Below, in pieces: positions 42,884 to 55,889 of a stretch of 64,000 bases of DNA. The notes under the pieces were generated by a model. It made no database searches and was not told the origin of the DNA. It saw only the letters and a list, made by a program, of their open reading frames with translations. The translations under genes and the position numbers were made by a program. The stretch is from Papiliotrema nemorosa (taxonomy: Eukaryota > Basidiomycota > Tremellomycetes > Tremellales > Rhynchogastremaceae): the NCBI GenBank assembly GCA_032158125.1, contig JASKOT010000041.1, positions 62,001 to 126,000 on the forward strand, read 5' to 3'. Position 1 is the first letter of the stretch, and each line of letters begins with the position of its first letter.

Positions 42884-44435
42884 GGCGTGCTACGAGGGTA
42901 GGGCTGAGATGTGTGTTTGAGGACTGGGTGTCAGCGAGAGACAGCTCGCAAAAGTCATACGAAAGATGAAATGCTTCGAGTTGAGTCAACCTAGACTATA
43001 ACAGTTGTGGCCGTGAAGTCTAGTCCCGTGAGCAAAATCGGAAGAGGATGGGAGAAGAATGACTCGAATCTTCACCCTTTATACCTAAGAGAGGGGGGGG
43101 GGGGGGGGTTGCTCTCTCGGCGTACAACGGGAAAAAAGCGGACCATTGTGAGTTGAATGCTTTACCAAAAACACATCCACCCCGACCACTAATGCCGCCG
43201 TGTCACGACAGCAGGGCCTTTCAGCAACCGGGAAGATATGTTGGCAACATTTGTCTTGTACCTTGCCGACGAGAGTCTATATCAAGTCAGTGGCTGAACT
43301 GTGTTCTTGATAGGACTGTGAAGAGGCGGTGGCATGACAAGCCAGCTGTTAGCTGTCAGCTGCTCGGAGGAAGGTTTGTAGTAACGCACGGGAACAGTGT
43401 GAAACCTTGTGGGCTATAGATGACTTTCAGCATGTATTATGGGATCGATCAGTACTATGAACAGATGGCAGGTGCCACACGTACTCGCCAAGATGTGATT
43501 TGGAAAGAAAGACTTTACCAAAGTTTGAAGGGAATGGGGCTTACGACGATGTCCACGAATGTGGCGTGCGTTAAAAAGATCTTCTTTTGAGATTGACATC
43601 CACGTGCAGGCCGTACAAGGGAGACGTGCCAGCGCTCTAGGCGCCAGCTGATCAACGTGACTGACAACGTGTTGGTGAATGTGAAGTCAAAATCCCGAAC
43701 GTTTCCCGGTGGCGGGTCAACCAAACCTAAAGCTACCGTCCCCTACAACTGCCTTCCACTGACATGTGGACGAAAGTCTGACCCCGGCTGCAGTCCCTCT
43801 AGATCCTTTGAACCATCACACACACGGGATTCCATGGTTTGTGCCTCATACGACGACAAATAGACAGACGGATTGGGTACTGCGCCCTGATCAACGACCC
43901 CGCGGGTCTACGTTGCGCGAGGTTCCTAAATCTCCTGACATCATATATGCATGCTACAGAGGGGGATGTGATATGACTCCAGATCTCGTCTTGGCGGTAC
44001 GCTTTATACGAGCTTCACACTTTGGGCCGAGCACGGCACCGAATAACGGGGTAGATACAGTAGAATGAGCCTGATACAAAAACGGGAAGACAACTAAGTC
44101 ATTTCAGGTTCATGTTGTGGCTCGCATTATTCCATCTCAGGCCCTCTCACACCATACATGCATGGTATCGGAAAGAAGACATGATGTATGTGCATCGTAT
44201 ACGCCGTGAGACTGGTCACTAGTGTGACGACAAACAGGCAGCAAGGGGGAAAAGCTATCGTCAGCCATTGGAGCGGTCTGATTGACTCGAGCGTAGACTT
44301 CTCATGTGTTGTACCATTTGTTCACCATAATCCTCGTCGTTGCTCTCCAGGCGAGTCTATCTCAAATTCATGGCTCCATGCATGAGCTCGTCGGACGGAC
44401 AATAGACAATACCCTTACGACTCTATGGGTGCATC
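42884..44435. other. gene-poor region upstream of GT17
   Basis: About 1.55 kb with no supported gene. It contains a 16-base G run (43093-43108) and the promoters of the pore-former gene and the GT17 gene. Confidence 0.45.
43093..43108. repeat. homopolymer G run, 16 bases
   Basis: Uninterrupted G16 in the promoter side of the pore-former gene, about 210 bp upstream of its start. Confidence 0.9.
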
Positions 44436-45747
44436 ATGGCCCAACGACCTAGATCCCAATCAAATCTCAACTTGGGCACAACACGCTTCCCATCAATCTT
44501 ACCTACCCACTCGTACCCAGCCAACCCCACTCACCCCTCGACCTTCTTTGCATCTCTGAGGGATGTTTTCTCCTTGAGATCGCTCAGAAGTCGTCAAAGA
44601 TTCAGACTGGCCTGCTTTCTTTTGATTCTGCTCCTTTTCGCTTGGTGGAATCATACCGCCCTAGGGACCCTACGACGGGATACGATTTACCTTTTACGAC
44701 CTATCTGGGATACCCCTCCTCCACCCTTCACAGTCATTCCTCACTATGCTCCGCCCTTACTTGTCAATGGAGACATAGACAAGACCGCCTGGTGTGGAAA
44801 ACATGGATGGACCGCCCGAAATGCACCCAAACCTACCATTGTCGACGCGGTGCTCTTCTCGACCGAGCTGGATCTACTGGAGATCAGGATGAGAGAGTAC
44901 AAGGAACACGTGGACGTCTTTGTTATCGTCGAGAGCAGCTCGACGTTCGCTGGGACACCCAGTGATCTGCACTTTGCGGATAACAGGCGGAGGTTCGAGG
45001 CGATCCTGATGGGGAGTGGAAGTCGGATCGTGTATTCCGCTGTGGAGGGCTTGACTGCGAATCTACCGAAAGGATCATTCGAGAACGAGTACAAGATGAG
45101 GATGGCGGTATCGGACACGCTCAACTCGCTTCGTCTGGCTCCAGGAGCGTTGATCATCCAGTCGGACGTGGATGAGATTATATCCAAAGACACCTTGGAC
45201 CTCCTTGCGACTTGCGACATCCCGCAAAACCTCCATCTCAACATGAAAAACTACCGATACGGCTTCAACTATCCTCTCAAGGATGAAGGTTATTGGAGAC
45301 CACATGTGACCATTACGGATGGGGGGTCAGTGCAGTATACGCATGGACGAGTGGGGGATACGCTTTTGGAGAACAGTGGATGGCATTGCACGTTTTGCTT
45401 TGCGACGTTGAGGGAGATGAGAGCGAAGATGCTGGGGTATAGTCATAATGACAGAGTGAGAGACGAAAGGATAGCAGAGCTGGGGAGTATACGGAGGAGG
45501 GTATGCGAGGGAAGAGATCCGTTCAACATGTGGCCTGTGAGTGTTACGTTGATCTGGCAAAAGCTACCTCCTCGTGTCGCAACTGGCTGATTTGTGACAG
45601 GAGGCATTTACTTTCAAGGAGATCATCACTCAAGCCGGGTCTACCGCCCCTTCCAAAGACTTCACCCATGTGCCTAGCGCTCTGCGACAAGATCCCAAAC
45701 GTTTCGCCTATCTCCTTGAGGAAGGTTGCCAGCGACCGGACGAATAG
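44436..45747 (+). CDS. glycosyltransferase family 17 protein
   Basis: Type II membrane protein. A polar N-terminal tail is followed by one membrane helix (FRLACFLLILLLFAWW) and a lumenal catalytic domain. GT17 landmarks: VDAVLFSTELDLLEIRM, YKEHVDVFVIVESSSTFAG, ALIIQSDVDEIISKDTL with an acidic nucleotide-binding triad, MKNYRYGFNYPL, GWHCTFCFATLREM and GRDPFNMWP across an intron to EAFTFKEII. The family includes beta-1,4-mannosyl-glycoprotein N-acetylglucosaminyltransferase. One intron near 45540-45600. Golgi location is inferred from topology. A 5' remnant of the same gene lies 3 kb upstream. Confidence 0.85.
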
Positions 45748-48213
45748 GTGTGCAGATTGCACCACGGATAACTCGCAATCAACCCGGCAGTGAAATGCTT
45801 CTCACATCTGTCCGTCCGGAGCAACGTATATGGAATAACTCAGCATCTTGTTGGCGTGGGAATCACCCGTGTCACAGCGGTCCGTGGCTTCACGGTCCGG
45901 ACAGCGAGTACAGGGGTGGAAAGATCCTGAAGCCGGAACGGTGTCTTCCGACCATCCTGCCCGGCTGTATACCGGCGGCAATGGCTTCTCCATAACGCCG
46001 CGGTGAGACCGGGGTGATATTTGGCCCTTTTGTCCAAGCCAACCGAAGTCGACAAGCGAACTTCATACCGGAACAACGGCGGTCCAACATGGGTCAAAGG
46101 GAATGGTGGTGGGCGTCGTTGTCGGAAAAACCGGACCGAGCATTTACCGCCGGCCGGAAAAAGACGGAGTGGGCTCTTTGCCGGAGGATTTGCGGCAATG
46201 CGACTCTTGTCAAATCACACTTGGACATGCATGCATGCTTTCCCAGGGGCTGCTTTTACCTGCAAGCGATGAGTCGTTTGCTACCTCATGTGACTAGACT
46301 ACAACCGTGTCGGACCGGTCAGGGGGTGGACGAAGAGTCGTTCGTAGGTAGATCTCCGCTCGTTCCCCGGAGGATTTACGCTTTTGATTTCCCCGTCGAT
46401 GCATACCCCCTCTCACGTAAACATGAAGAGCCCATTACCGCGAACCGCTCTCCTGCCGTTGTGTCCGTGGAGAGATCTGCTTTATCGGATGGTCTAGAAT
46501 GGAAAGCCATCGAGGCCGTTAAGGTGTGCGCACTACAGCATGTGTCGATCCCTTGTGACTTGTTGAGGCGACCTTTGTCTTGCTTGCACACGGAAGTTCA
46601 TCATGATATCCATCTCTCAAGCGGGGCTCGGTAATACTGGCGCCAAGCGAGACGAGTAAACCCGAAGGACTAGGGACTCCGTGGGTCAAGCGATGAGGGA
46701 GTCAGGACAGGAAGATCGTTTCGTGTGTCCCCCCGTTTTGGTGGCTTGCCCATGGGAGAGGCTGCCAAAAGGTGGAGGCGGAAAATTGAACCAAAAAAGA
46801 GTGGGCGTGCGTCATCCCCTCGCTCTCGGATGGGCTCTGAGAGGAGGACAGAGGGGGAAGGCAGAGAGGGCAAGCCGGAGTCAGAGAGGGGGGAGCGACG
46901 GGGCACAAGAGGAGAAGTGAGGAGCTACCGCCGGTTTCGAGTTTGTTGTTTTCCCTCGAGCTCTGTTATTACCCCGTGACAACATATCGTCAATTCCCTG
47001 AGGGATATCCCAACGCATGCATATGGTACAGAACGGGTAGAGAGAACCGGAGCAACGGCTCAATTGCCCCGAGTCAGAGAAGGGCCCGCCGCTGTTCGAG
47101 AGCCGAGGTGCAAAGGGGCCGTTTCTACCCAAGGGGGGTGGGTGGGATATGCGGCAGAAAGGGGCAATCCTCGTCTCATCTCACTTCCTGCACCGTCCAT
47201 TCGTTTGTAGCTCCACAATCATCCTTTGAGCAGATCACGCCTGGTCCGAAGAGCACCAGGATACCGAGCAGCTCAGAAAGGACAAGAAGAAAAGAAAGAG
47301 TAAGGTGCGGACTATTCTTCGAGTTACCGCCGGCTCCCCTTTGCTCCTTCCTCCCCCTCGACTGCCCTCGACCCTCCTTGCGATTCTACTTTGCATCCTT
47401 TCCTTGTCGATCGTCGACATCGCCATCACGGAGTAAAACAGAGCTGTTCTTCGGACGAGAGGTTTGTCGCTCGGATCTTGGTCCACGACGCCCGATCCAC
47501 ACGGAGAATACAACGTCCCATCATCCGCCCAGTTGCCTTTTTTCTGGGTAGCCGTTCGATCATCCTCGACGATCTGTCCTCTCCTCTTTGCACCTCCCCG
47601 CCCAAGGTGCGAGGTCACAGCAGCCCCATGCGAGTCTGTATTCTGTGCTGACGCTCTACAGCCGCCAAAGGATAGGCTGAAAGGTCACGCTCGAGGTGTT
47701 CCCAGCATCATCCATCAACGACCAACCTCTTGCCCTTCTTCTCCTTGGGTCATATATCAACTCATCTCTCCCAATCTCTGAGCCTCTCTCCCTCAAGAGC
47801 ATCTGAACCACTCGACGTTCTTTTACTCACCACCCCTTCTGTGACATCTTCTCGCGGCCGATCAATCTTCTCGCCATCGACGTTTCGACTGATTACCTGT
47901 CCACACCTTGTCGGTCCTTTGTGTCTAGCGGTCTCAAAGCCTTCTACAATCTCGCCGCCTCGCTTGCCGACCGCGCTTTCCCGCATTAGAAGGAGAAAGA
48001 GAAGCGTAAGAACGGTAGTCACTCAAACGTTTAGGCATCATCTCTCTCCGACCCACCTTTTCCCGCTTCCCAACCTTCTCACACGGTCCACATCCGATCT
48101 CAGGCGGCTCAATCCCGGTCTCATCGGGCTAGCCATCGAGGAGATACAGACTAGTAGACGTATCGCCGAGGGAGGAAGAAGTGATCACCTCTTTGTCTTT
48201 GTACACCAACCTG
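45748..48213. promoter_or_regulatory. long upstream region of a Zn2Cys6 regulator gene
   Basis: About 2.5 kb without a supported gene. CCGCCGG occurs at 46147-46153, 46928-46934 and 47327-47333, with its reverse complement CCGGCGG at 45972-45978. The part from 47300 to 48200 is pyrimidine-rich, consistent with a long leader. Open frames here are low-complexity and not called. Confidence 0.45.
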
Positions 48214-51200
48214 ATGGTGCTCATCGAGTCGGCTCTTCCTCCGGTCATTCCCAAAGGTGACCCTCCCTCGACATCCATGTCGACTTCTGATCGCCCTCTC
48301 CCTTCACATCTCATCTATCCCTCACCCGCAGAGACAGACCCAATGTTGCCCCCTACCCCATCCGACCCCACTTCCGGGTTAGAAGCCCAACAATCCACCA
48401 CCTCCCCCACCACCATCGTCAACGCCTCTCCTCGTCATCCCTTGTCGCATACCATCACTCTTCACGGCAAACTAGCCCATCCTCCCATGCATCGATCAGA
48501 TTCCATGCCCCAAGGGTATGCACCTCGACCGGGGATGATCAGAACGTTGACGACCCCCGCTTTGGCCGCCATGGGGTCTCCGTCGGGATTGGGGAAAGAG
48601 TTCAAGTTGAACAGTCCAGTCGGATCAGCCAAGATTGGAGAGTCTTCCAGAAAGATCGAAGAAGACAGAGAGGATCTCACGACAAAGGGGAAGAAGAGGA
48701 AACGACTCGCTAAAGCGTGTTCCGCTTGTCATGTGAGTGCACCTCGTACCGACTCACATTCTTGTTCAATCCTTCTCTCATCGATCACCCTTCTTCCCAG
48801 TTTAATCAGGCTGACTGTCTCTAGAAGAACAAACGCCGGTGTGACGGCTTTGCTCCATGCTCAAACTGCGAATTCTCCTCAAGGGCATGCATGTACCTCA
48901 ACTCGGCTGGAGAGATCATCCCACCGCCCCGAACTCGAGAAACCACCGCGGTGAGAAAAGACAGCTCTGCAGTCGGGACACCCACCACCTCGTCTGTCCA
49001 CATCGGCGTTGTCTCGACTTCCAACGGTGCGGCTCCAGGCGGAAAGGGCGATCGACCAATAGCTGGCGGGAATGCCAGCTCGAACGGGTCTCCTGAAAAG
49101 CGACCATACAATAATCAGACCGGGAGGTCGGGCAAAGGTGGTCAAGGCTTGGATCAGGATGGCAGGGATGAAGAGGACGAGTACAGTGGATCCATCCATG
49201 ACCCTCTTGAAGCCGTCGACAGGGATACCGCCCTCAGTGCTGAGCTCATCGATCGTGAGTCCAGATCCGATTCCGATATTCTTTCTTCTGACGAGCAGTC
49301 TTCTTCAGCCGGATTCACCCATATGGCTCCATGCTGCATGGCCCGACCTTCCATTACCGCCTCTTTGTCGGCCGTGCTTCCCCTCTCTTGCTCGACGCCA
49401 TGTATGCTCTCTCGGCGCACCTCTCCCAGAACCCAACTCTGCTCAACACCATTTCACCCTTTATCCCCCTCTGGGCGCGAGGCAACGTCTTTGCCGACCG
49501 AGCGAGTCGAACGGCCAAACATCTCATCAACCTCCGCGCGACATGGTCCGACGAGGAGAAACGACTCGATCGGGGCACATGGGAAGAGACTGAATTCGTT
49601 CAGGCCCTCTACCTCCTCAGCGTATACTACGTCTCGGCTCGTCAGCCCACTCTTGGTTTCTTCTTTCTCGACGCTGCGATCGACATCCTTCGTCCGACCT
49701 CCACAGCCACTTTGCCCCGCCCTTCCACTTTAGCCGGACTGAGCACGATAGAGTATCTCACTCTGGGAGAATGCAGGAACAGGACGTTTTGGATGTTGGT
49801 CTTGCATGATCTCTGCGCGGCTGCCAATGGCCGTCCGAGGAGGTTGATGGATCACGAGGTCTACAATATACCCTTGCCAGGAGACGAGGGGCAATGGGAG
49901 CGATGGGGAGGAGGAGGTTCTCTCGCTCGTGATGGAGCAAGACGAGACGGATTGGCGGTCGGTACAGGGAACTGGGGTGGTAGTGAGGGTCAAATTGGAG
50001 AACTAGGTCATGTCTTGCGTGTGGTATGTCTCAAGCTCACACGGAATTCGGGGTGACATTGCAGTTGGTGGTGTTTAGCGATATCATGACCGTCGCCAAT
50101 TCCGGCATTCAAAGTCCCGAGGCAAGAGGTACACCGGGACAGCACGAGCATGCACTCAAGGCAAGTCTCTTCTCGCACTCCTTCAAGCCGGTCCTTCGCG
50201 TCATGCGCAGGCCCTCCACCACATGTCGCTCAAAGTCAAATTGCACAACAAGATCAAAACTAATCCTCCAGTCTTGGGCACATGCTTTACCCTCTTCTAT
50301 GCGATTCGACGAAAACACCCTCACTGCTGCCGTTGCCAAGCTCAATTCCTCGCAACAGACTGTTTCTCGATCAGGATGGCTCTTTGCATACATGCACGCC
50401 ATGGCTGAATGTGGAATGTTTTACCTTCAAGCGGCACTCGCCACCATTGGCGCAGAGTATACGGCGCAACGACAAAGTCAAGCCGTAGACAATATTGCCG
50501 TCATCTTGGAAGCCATCGGTGCCAGGGGTAGAGAGTCGCCTCTGAGTGAGTTTACCGCTCAGAGCTACCCCTGTACCCAACGCTGACTTTTAGTGGTATT
50601 CCCCCTACTTGTCGTATCCAACTGGCATGATCACCTTCGATCGACGCCGGCACCTCCTACAGCTCAGCAACATCTTTTGGATGATCGAATACCGCTCTGG
50701 TGGGCTGAAGCATCACGAGATTGGGGATTCGAGAGGAATCCCCCTCAGGCAGAACCTACCTACTCTCGGTCCCATTTGATACCTCCCTCCTCTCACCCAG
50801 AACGCCATTCGTTCTCTGAGCGATCACCCATTTCGTCTCACGCTCCCCCCTCGTCAACCCTATCAACCACGTCGAGCTTGTCACATCGTCATTCCCACTC
50901 GTACTCCAAATCCCAATCTTCCAGACCAGGAGGATCCGCAATCTCTCAACCCTCACCGCTACCTCCAACGTCCACGTCGAGCTTGGGCCTATACGGTACC
51001 TCTCCACCTATTGCACCTGTGACTTCAGTCTCGTCCCGCTCAGCCGAGGCGGCTCCATCTTCGCAAGCGACACTTGTGGCGCACTCCGCGTCGTCATCCT
51101 CGAGCGGTGCGGCTCATCGATACTCTCAACCTCAACTCGCCCCACTCCGCCAACGAGCAAACACCCTTGCTTCCACGTCGGTCACTTCACACCGGGTCAG

Positions 51201-51843
51201 ATCACCTTCTCCGGGGTTCCCGGGGCATTTGACACTTTCCACATCTGGCGGATCACTTCTCCCCTCTAGTGTTCAAGGGGGTCGAAGGCCCCTGCCTTCC
51301 ATCAGCGGAGAGGTACCTCAGCGAGGTAGTATCAGTGGGGACAGGTTGGAGATCAAATTGCCGCCATTACCACCTATGGACCCGTCCCCCCGACACGAGG
51401 GGGTGTTCAAATTTCCCTCGTTTTGGAACAACGCGACGGGGAACAACGGTGGAAGTGGATCGGGCACTCCTACGGGATTGACTCTGGGTGGTCCTCTTGG
51501 TGACGCCAATGGTGCAGGAGTGGGTAAGACCAAGTTTAGCTCGCCCAGTCCGAGGTTCAACCCTTACTCGAGCTCAGGAAAAAGGTCGAGTATAGGTGGA
51601 CCGGGAGGCATAGGGAGGTTTGGTCAAGAAGATAAAGTGGATTCAAGACCCGTCTCTCCTAAGTCTATCCCTCGGACATTGGTGCCGGAAAGGAGGGAAG
51701 AGGAAACGAATGGAAAGCCTGCTACGGAGAGGGGAGAGGAGAGGGATGTGGGAGGACCCGTGGGGATTCAAGCGTTGATTAGTGCCGCAGAGGAGAAGAG
51801 TAAAGAGAGGGAGACGATCAGGGGTTTGGAAGTGGCTGCGTAG
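48214..51843 (+). CDS. Zn2Cys6 transcription factor with fungal-specific domain
   Basis: Nuclear regulator. The zinc cluster is C-x2-C-x6-C-x5-C-x2-C-x6-C: CSACH before an intron, then KNKRRCDGFAPCSNC. Upstream is a basic KGKKRKRLAKA stretch. Downstream is NSAGEIIPPPRTRE, a linker seen in several fungal regulators. The middle homology region has LLHGPTFHYRLFVG, FVQALYLLSVYYVSARQPT, GECRNRTFWMLVLHDLCA and a NGRPRRLMDHE motif. The C-terminal 350 residues are Ser/Pro-rich and disordered, ending EVAA. At least five introns. The ATG at 48214 is the first in frame; the one at 48277 (MSTSDRPLP) is an alternative. Target genes are unknown. The gene is preceded by an unusually long promoter. Confidence 0.82.
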
Positions 51844-52407
51844 TCGATTCGCATGTTCAAGAGCACCAGTGATGAATTCATAGTCGTATTTGCCTCGGAA
51901 TGGTTTCGTGACTCTTGGGACAGGCCGACTGATGGGTACTGAGCATGAGAGCCGATAGACGATCCTCTTCATACCTGAGCGTCACATACTTAGAGGGTAG
52001 CTCTTGAATCCGTCATAGCGCCGTGTGCACGCAAGGGGGGCACGGTCAAGATGCCTCCGCTCCTCAGCCACCATGAGACGCGCGGAGCATTGGTTCATGT
52101 GATAGCCTCGAGAAGCTTGTGTGGGGTGGATAAGAGGCGTCTTGAGTGCAGATGATAGCTGAATATAGCACATCGCACATTGCGATACACACATCACACG
52201 CACAGAACAGCATCCAACTCCTACGAGTACATGCACACATACATACATACAGACTGGTTCCTCGTGATCGACATAGTCTGCACACGCACTTGGCGCTTGG
52301 TACATCAACCATCCATCTTGTACTCGAGCACGAAAGCCATTCGGGGGTCTTGCCGAGTCCCGAGTCGTCCCGCATTGTCGGTCACCTCACTCGGGATCCA
52401 GTACACC
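51844..52407. other. spacer with short CATA microsatellite
   Basis: No gene supported. A short ACATACATACATAC run lies near 52237-52250. Confidence 0.4.
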
Positions 52408-52782
52408 ATGTCCACATTATCGCAGTCTGACCCGAACGACCGACCTGTCCATCCAAACTCGACAAAAGAGAAGGAATGGCCGGATGGCCTTCCGGGTCCT
52501 GCGGCATTGAACCCTCAAATGACGGCAACTACCTCGAAGCAAACCCAAATTGAAAAAGGACATGAACGGACTGAGGCTGGACACCAAGCTCAAGGTCCGG
52601 GAAGGGAGGTGACCCTTTGGAAGGTGGTCAAACCCGTCTTGACCATCATGACTTTCGTCCACATGTCCCAATTTGTAGGGCGGATCATACGTTACAGAGG
52701 ATTCGACTTCCTGTATGAGGGAAAGTATTATAATGAAGGAGTGGTGGGGTGGGTCTTGAACACGACGCTCACTCGGGGATGA
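52408..52782 (+). CDS. small hypothetical protein
   Basis: Intronless frame of 124 residues that begins MSTLSQSDPNDRP. The first 70 residues are polar and low in complexity. A moderately hydrophobic segment (VVKPVLTIMTFVHMSQFVG) is the only candidate membrane helix, followed by RIIRYRGFDFLYEG and a short basic tail. I do not recognise it. It is convergent with the Zn2Cys6 regulator at 52960-55889, with 177 bp between stops. The frame could be chance. Confidence 0.4.
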   Translation: MSTLSQSDPNDRPVHPNSTKEKEWPDGLPGPAALNPQMTATTSKQTQIEKGHERTEAGHQAQGPGREVTLWKVVKPVLTIMTFVHMSQFVGRIIRYRGFDFLYEGKYYNEGVVGWVLNTTLTRG

Positions 52783-52959
52783 GCGGTAGTGGTATCACAA
52801 GGGATATTAGAATGAATCCAATATGGCATGGCGTGCACTTGCGAGACTATAATGATTGGTACTGAGCAGACGAGTACTCGTATAACGTATGATGATACAG
52901 TGTCTCGCACCAGGGACAGGTAGAACTGGGTGGGCCTATACCCAACATCGATCCTCACC

Positions 52960-55889
52960 TCACCTGACCATTGGCGAATTGCTCCTACTCTCCTCAATCT
53001 GATCTTCTGGCGGTGGAGGCATTTGGACAAAGCTAATGGCGGAGAACTGACGTCAGGACTCGTAAAGCGCAGATGGAAACTCACCATCTCCCACCAGTCT
53101 TTGAAAACTTGTTGCCCAACTTCATCCATTGGTCCTTGGGTACATAGCGCACAGGTGATGTGCAGTACTTTGCCCCTGACAGACTCGCCGTTTGAAGCGA
53201 GGTCTTCCATGGGAATACTACAAGTTAGCCATTGTCCTGGAAGGGCAGATTAGTAGGAGAGGTCACATACCCCATAAGCAGCTCGTGGATCTCTTTAGCT
53301 AGCGCTTGACGTTCCTTGGCCAACTGTTCCGGTGCCACCTCTTGCAGTGCCGATCGTAGGTCGTACTGAATGTCAGCGTAGCCTCGCATCCCTACTCACC
53401 AAGGCAAACTTGACAATCGCAGCGGTGATCAAGATGTTTGCCCTCTGCATCGCAAACACCTCTCTCGTACCCTCCACGCCCATCCCGCCCATTCCAGCTA
53501 TACCCATCCCTCCGGCAGTAAAGCCCACAGACTCGGGGTGCTGGATGACCTCTGGCATATCTTCCTTTAAGATCTTGTGTAACCTCGCTTCGGCCCGTTC
53601 TGTCCATTGCGGAGGGACGATCCTGTTGGCTCCGAATTGTCCTTGACCAGATCCAGAATCAAACGCTCCAAACTCCCAATTGGATGTGGAAGGGTTGGAG
53701 GTGGAGGTGGAGGCGGAAAATTGGTCGTGGTGGTTGGCAGTGAGCCAGCGGTGGTAGAAGAAACATTCAGACAAGATGCGGAACAGTCGAGATACAATCA
53801 CGAAACCCGTCAAGACGGAAGGTTTTGATGGAGGTTGGGTGAACATTCCTTGAGAGGTGATGAAATCGTCATCGATGGGTTCGGGGAGAGAGCATACACC
53901 TTGGAAATCGTTGATCAACATGGGTGGCCCGGGAATCGCTCTCGTTCTGAATATGGTCAGATTGTGTCGAGGAGGAGCACATAGGGAGGGGTTGGGTGCG
54001 GTGCTCACTTGTCACTGTCGTAGAGTTGCCAGAACACCCGGCGACGGAGTTGCACTTCGACCGCGTCCAAGCCCATCAAGTTTGTCCTCTCATCGCTGTG
54101 CATCCCCATTGAGAAGGCCAACTGGGTGGCCTGACCTAGTCGTGCAGCAGCAGTGTGGCCCAATCCGATTGATAATAGGTAAAACATGTCACTGAATATG
54201 AGCTGCTTGTTCTGAGACCCTTAGCTGACAATATTATAGTGGTCACTTGGGTCAAGTTGGTCGGACCGTAGTATGTCCTCTGCAGCATTTTACATGTGCG
54301 GTGACATTTCCTCTGCAAAGCTTTTAAACCGTCAATGTCGAATTCCGCCGTGACGACTCGCGCAGTGGGCAACTGGGATATGACATATGCCACTGTCCAT
54401 GAGCAAATACCCCCTGAGGACAAGGATGACCCACCTATACTCAATAGTAGCGCCCTAAAATCTGTATCCCTCAGATCTCTCCTCGTCGCCAGGTGCTCTG
54501 CGAATGTCGGTCGATGGACAAGCGGTAATAATGGATACAGATATTTCAAAAAGAGCGAGATGAAATGGGTAATGTTGGACCAAGAAGTCACATCCTCGAC
54601 TTGCGGTTCCGCTTTCCTCCTCCCGCTGCTTGGTCCGCTGGAAGGCATCGACGAAGCAGTCATGGGCATCCCTGGTGTCCCACTCAATCCTGCAAAGGAA
54701 GACCCATTGACCGAAGCTGACCCTATCGAGTTGTTTTCTGGTGATTCAAACTGGAGTAGATGCGCTTGGTCAGAGAACCAATCCATCGTTCCTACTCCGT
54801 GTCCACTGGGCACCGACCCAAAGTTGCCCCCTGACGCAGTCGGTGTGCCCGCTAATGACCCCACAGCTGTACCCTCTAACAAGGAGTCCAACCAGCCAAG
54901 ATCCAGGTCGGACGGTCGATTACGTGGTGAAAAGTTGAACGATGATGTGGGACCGGTATACGTGCTTTGAGTGGGTTTAGGATCGGTAAATGTGTGAGGG
55001 TCAAATACCATAGACCCGGCTGGGGGAGGGAGTGGCACGTAGTTGTTGGAGAAGGATGACTTTGGACGGGCGGTGGAGGTGCTGGATGTGCGTGGTTTGG
55101 GGGGTTTTGGTGCTGTGAATGAAGGTTCGGCTTTCACCTGACCCTCACCCTCTTGGGCTGCTTTCATCTTGAGCACGTAGCTGGTCATAAGCACTGCCGA
55201 TCTGTAAAGTCTCGTTGCTGACAAGACATCGGGGTGTTGGAGATCGGGGGAAAGGGGGATAGCGATGGACTCACCCATTCTTCCGACCTGGCCTCTTGCG
55301 AACGTATTCAAAGGTGCATTCTATACCTAGCTTTCTGCATCCTTCACATGATTTATCGACTGCACTGCCGGCTTGTGGATTATCGTCTTCGAGTTTGCAT
55401 TTGATCTGCAAAAATCAGGTCACGCCTTCGAAAAGTCGATCATAATTGAAGGCTCACCTTGCGCCGACGACAGTTGTCACACGTCTTTGGGTTCTCGCTC
55501 ATGGTCCTCTTTACCCCCGGGTTCAACTTGGTCTGACTTGATCCGCTTGCATGGGGTATATGGCCATTCCCATTGCCGATTCCATTCCCAGTGGGTACGA
55601 GCCCCCCGGGATGTAATCCATTACTCCCGTTTCCCTGCCTCATCAAGCTCCCTCCTATGCTCATGGGATCTGTCGGGGACAACTTGATCTGACCATTCAT
55701 CGGTCGACCAAGCAGCTCGGGGTCGATAAACCCCCCGTTGGAATACGCTTCATCCCCATCATCATCATCATCCTCTTCGTTGATATGATTATCGTAATCC
55801 TCGCCTCCGGGTAGACCATGTTCCGGATCGTGTTCATTCCCATGCAACGTCCGCAGATCCGACAGCGAGATGTCGAAATGTTCTGGCAT
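52960..55889 (-). CDS. Zn2Cys6 transcription factor with long zinc-cluster loop
   Basis: Nuclear regulator. The N-terminus MPEHFDISLSDL is followed by an acidic Asp/Glu run and a Gly/Asn-rich linker. The cluster is C-x2-C-x6-C-x16-C-x2-C-x6-C: CDNCRRRK before an intron, IKCK after it, then a 16-residue loop and CEGCRKLGIECTFEYVRK. The middle homology region follows with ITHFISLFLKYLYPLLPLVH, LGQATQLAFSMGMHSDE, VQLRRRVFWQLYDSDK and a DFQG...LPEPIDDDF block. The end is a Pro-rich FVQMPPPPEDQIEESRS tail. Several introns. The loop is longer than the usual 5-12 residues, as in Rgt1- or XlnR-type regulators, but this is a weak match. Targets unknown. Confidence 0.82.

Noticed and set aside
46681..46979. 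Overlapping basic open frames in G/A-rich DNA
   Set aside because: They come from biased composition; no domain or conserved feature supports them.
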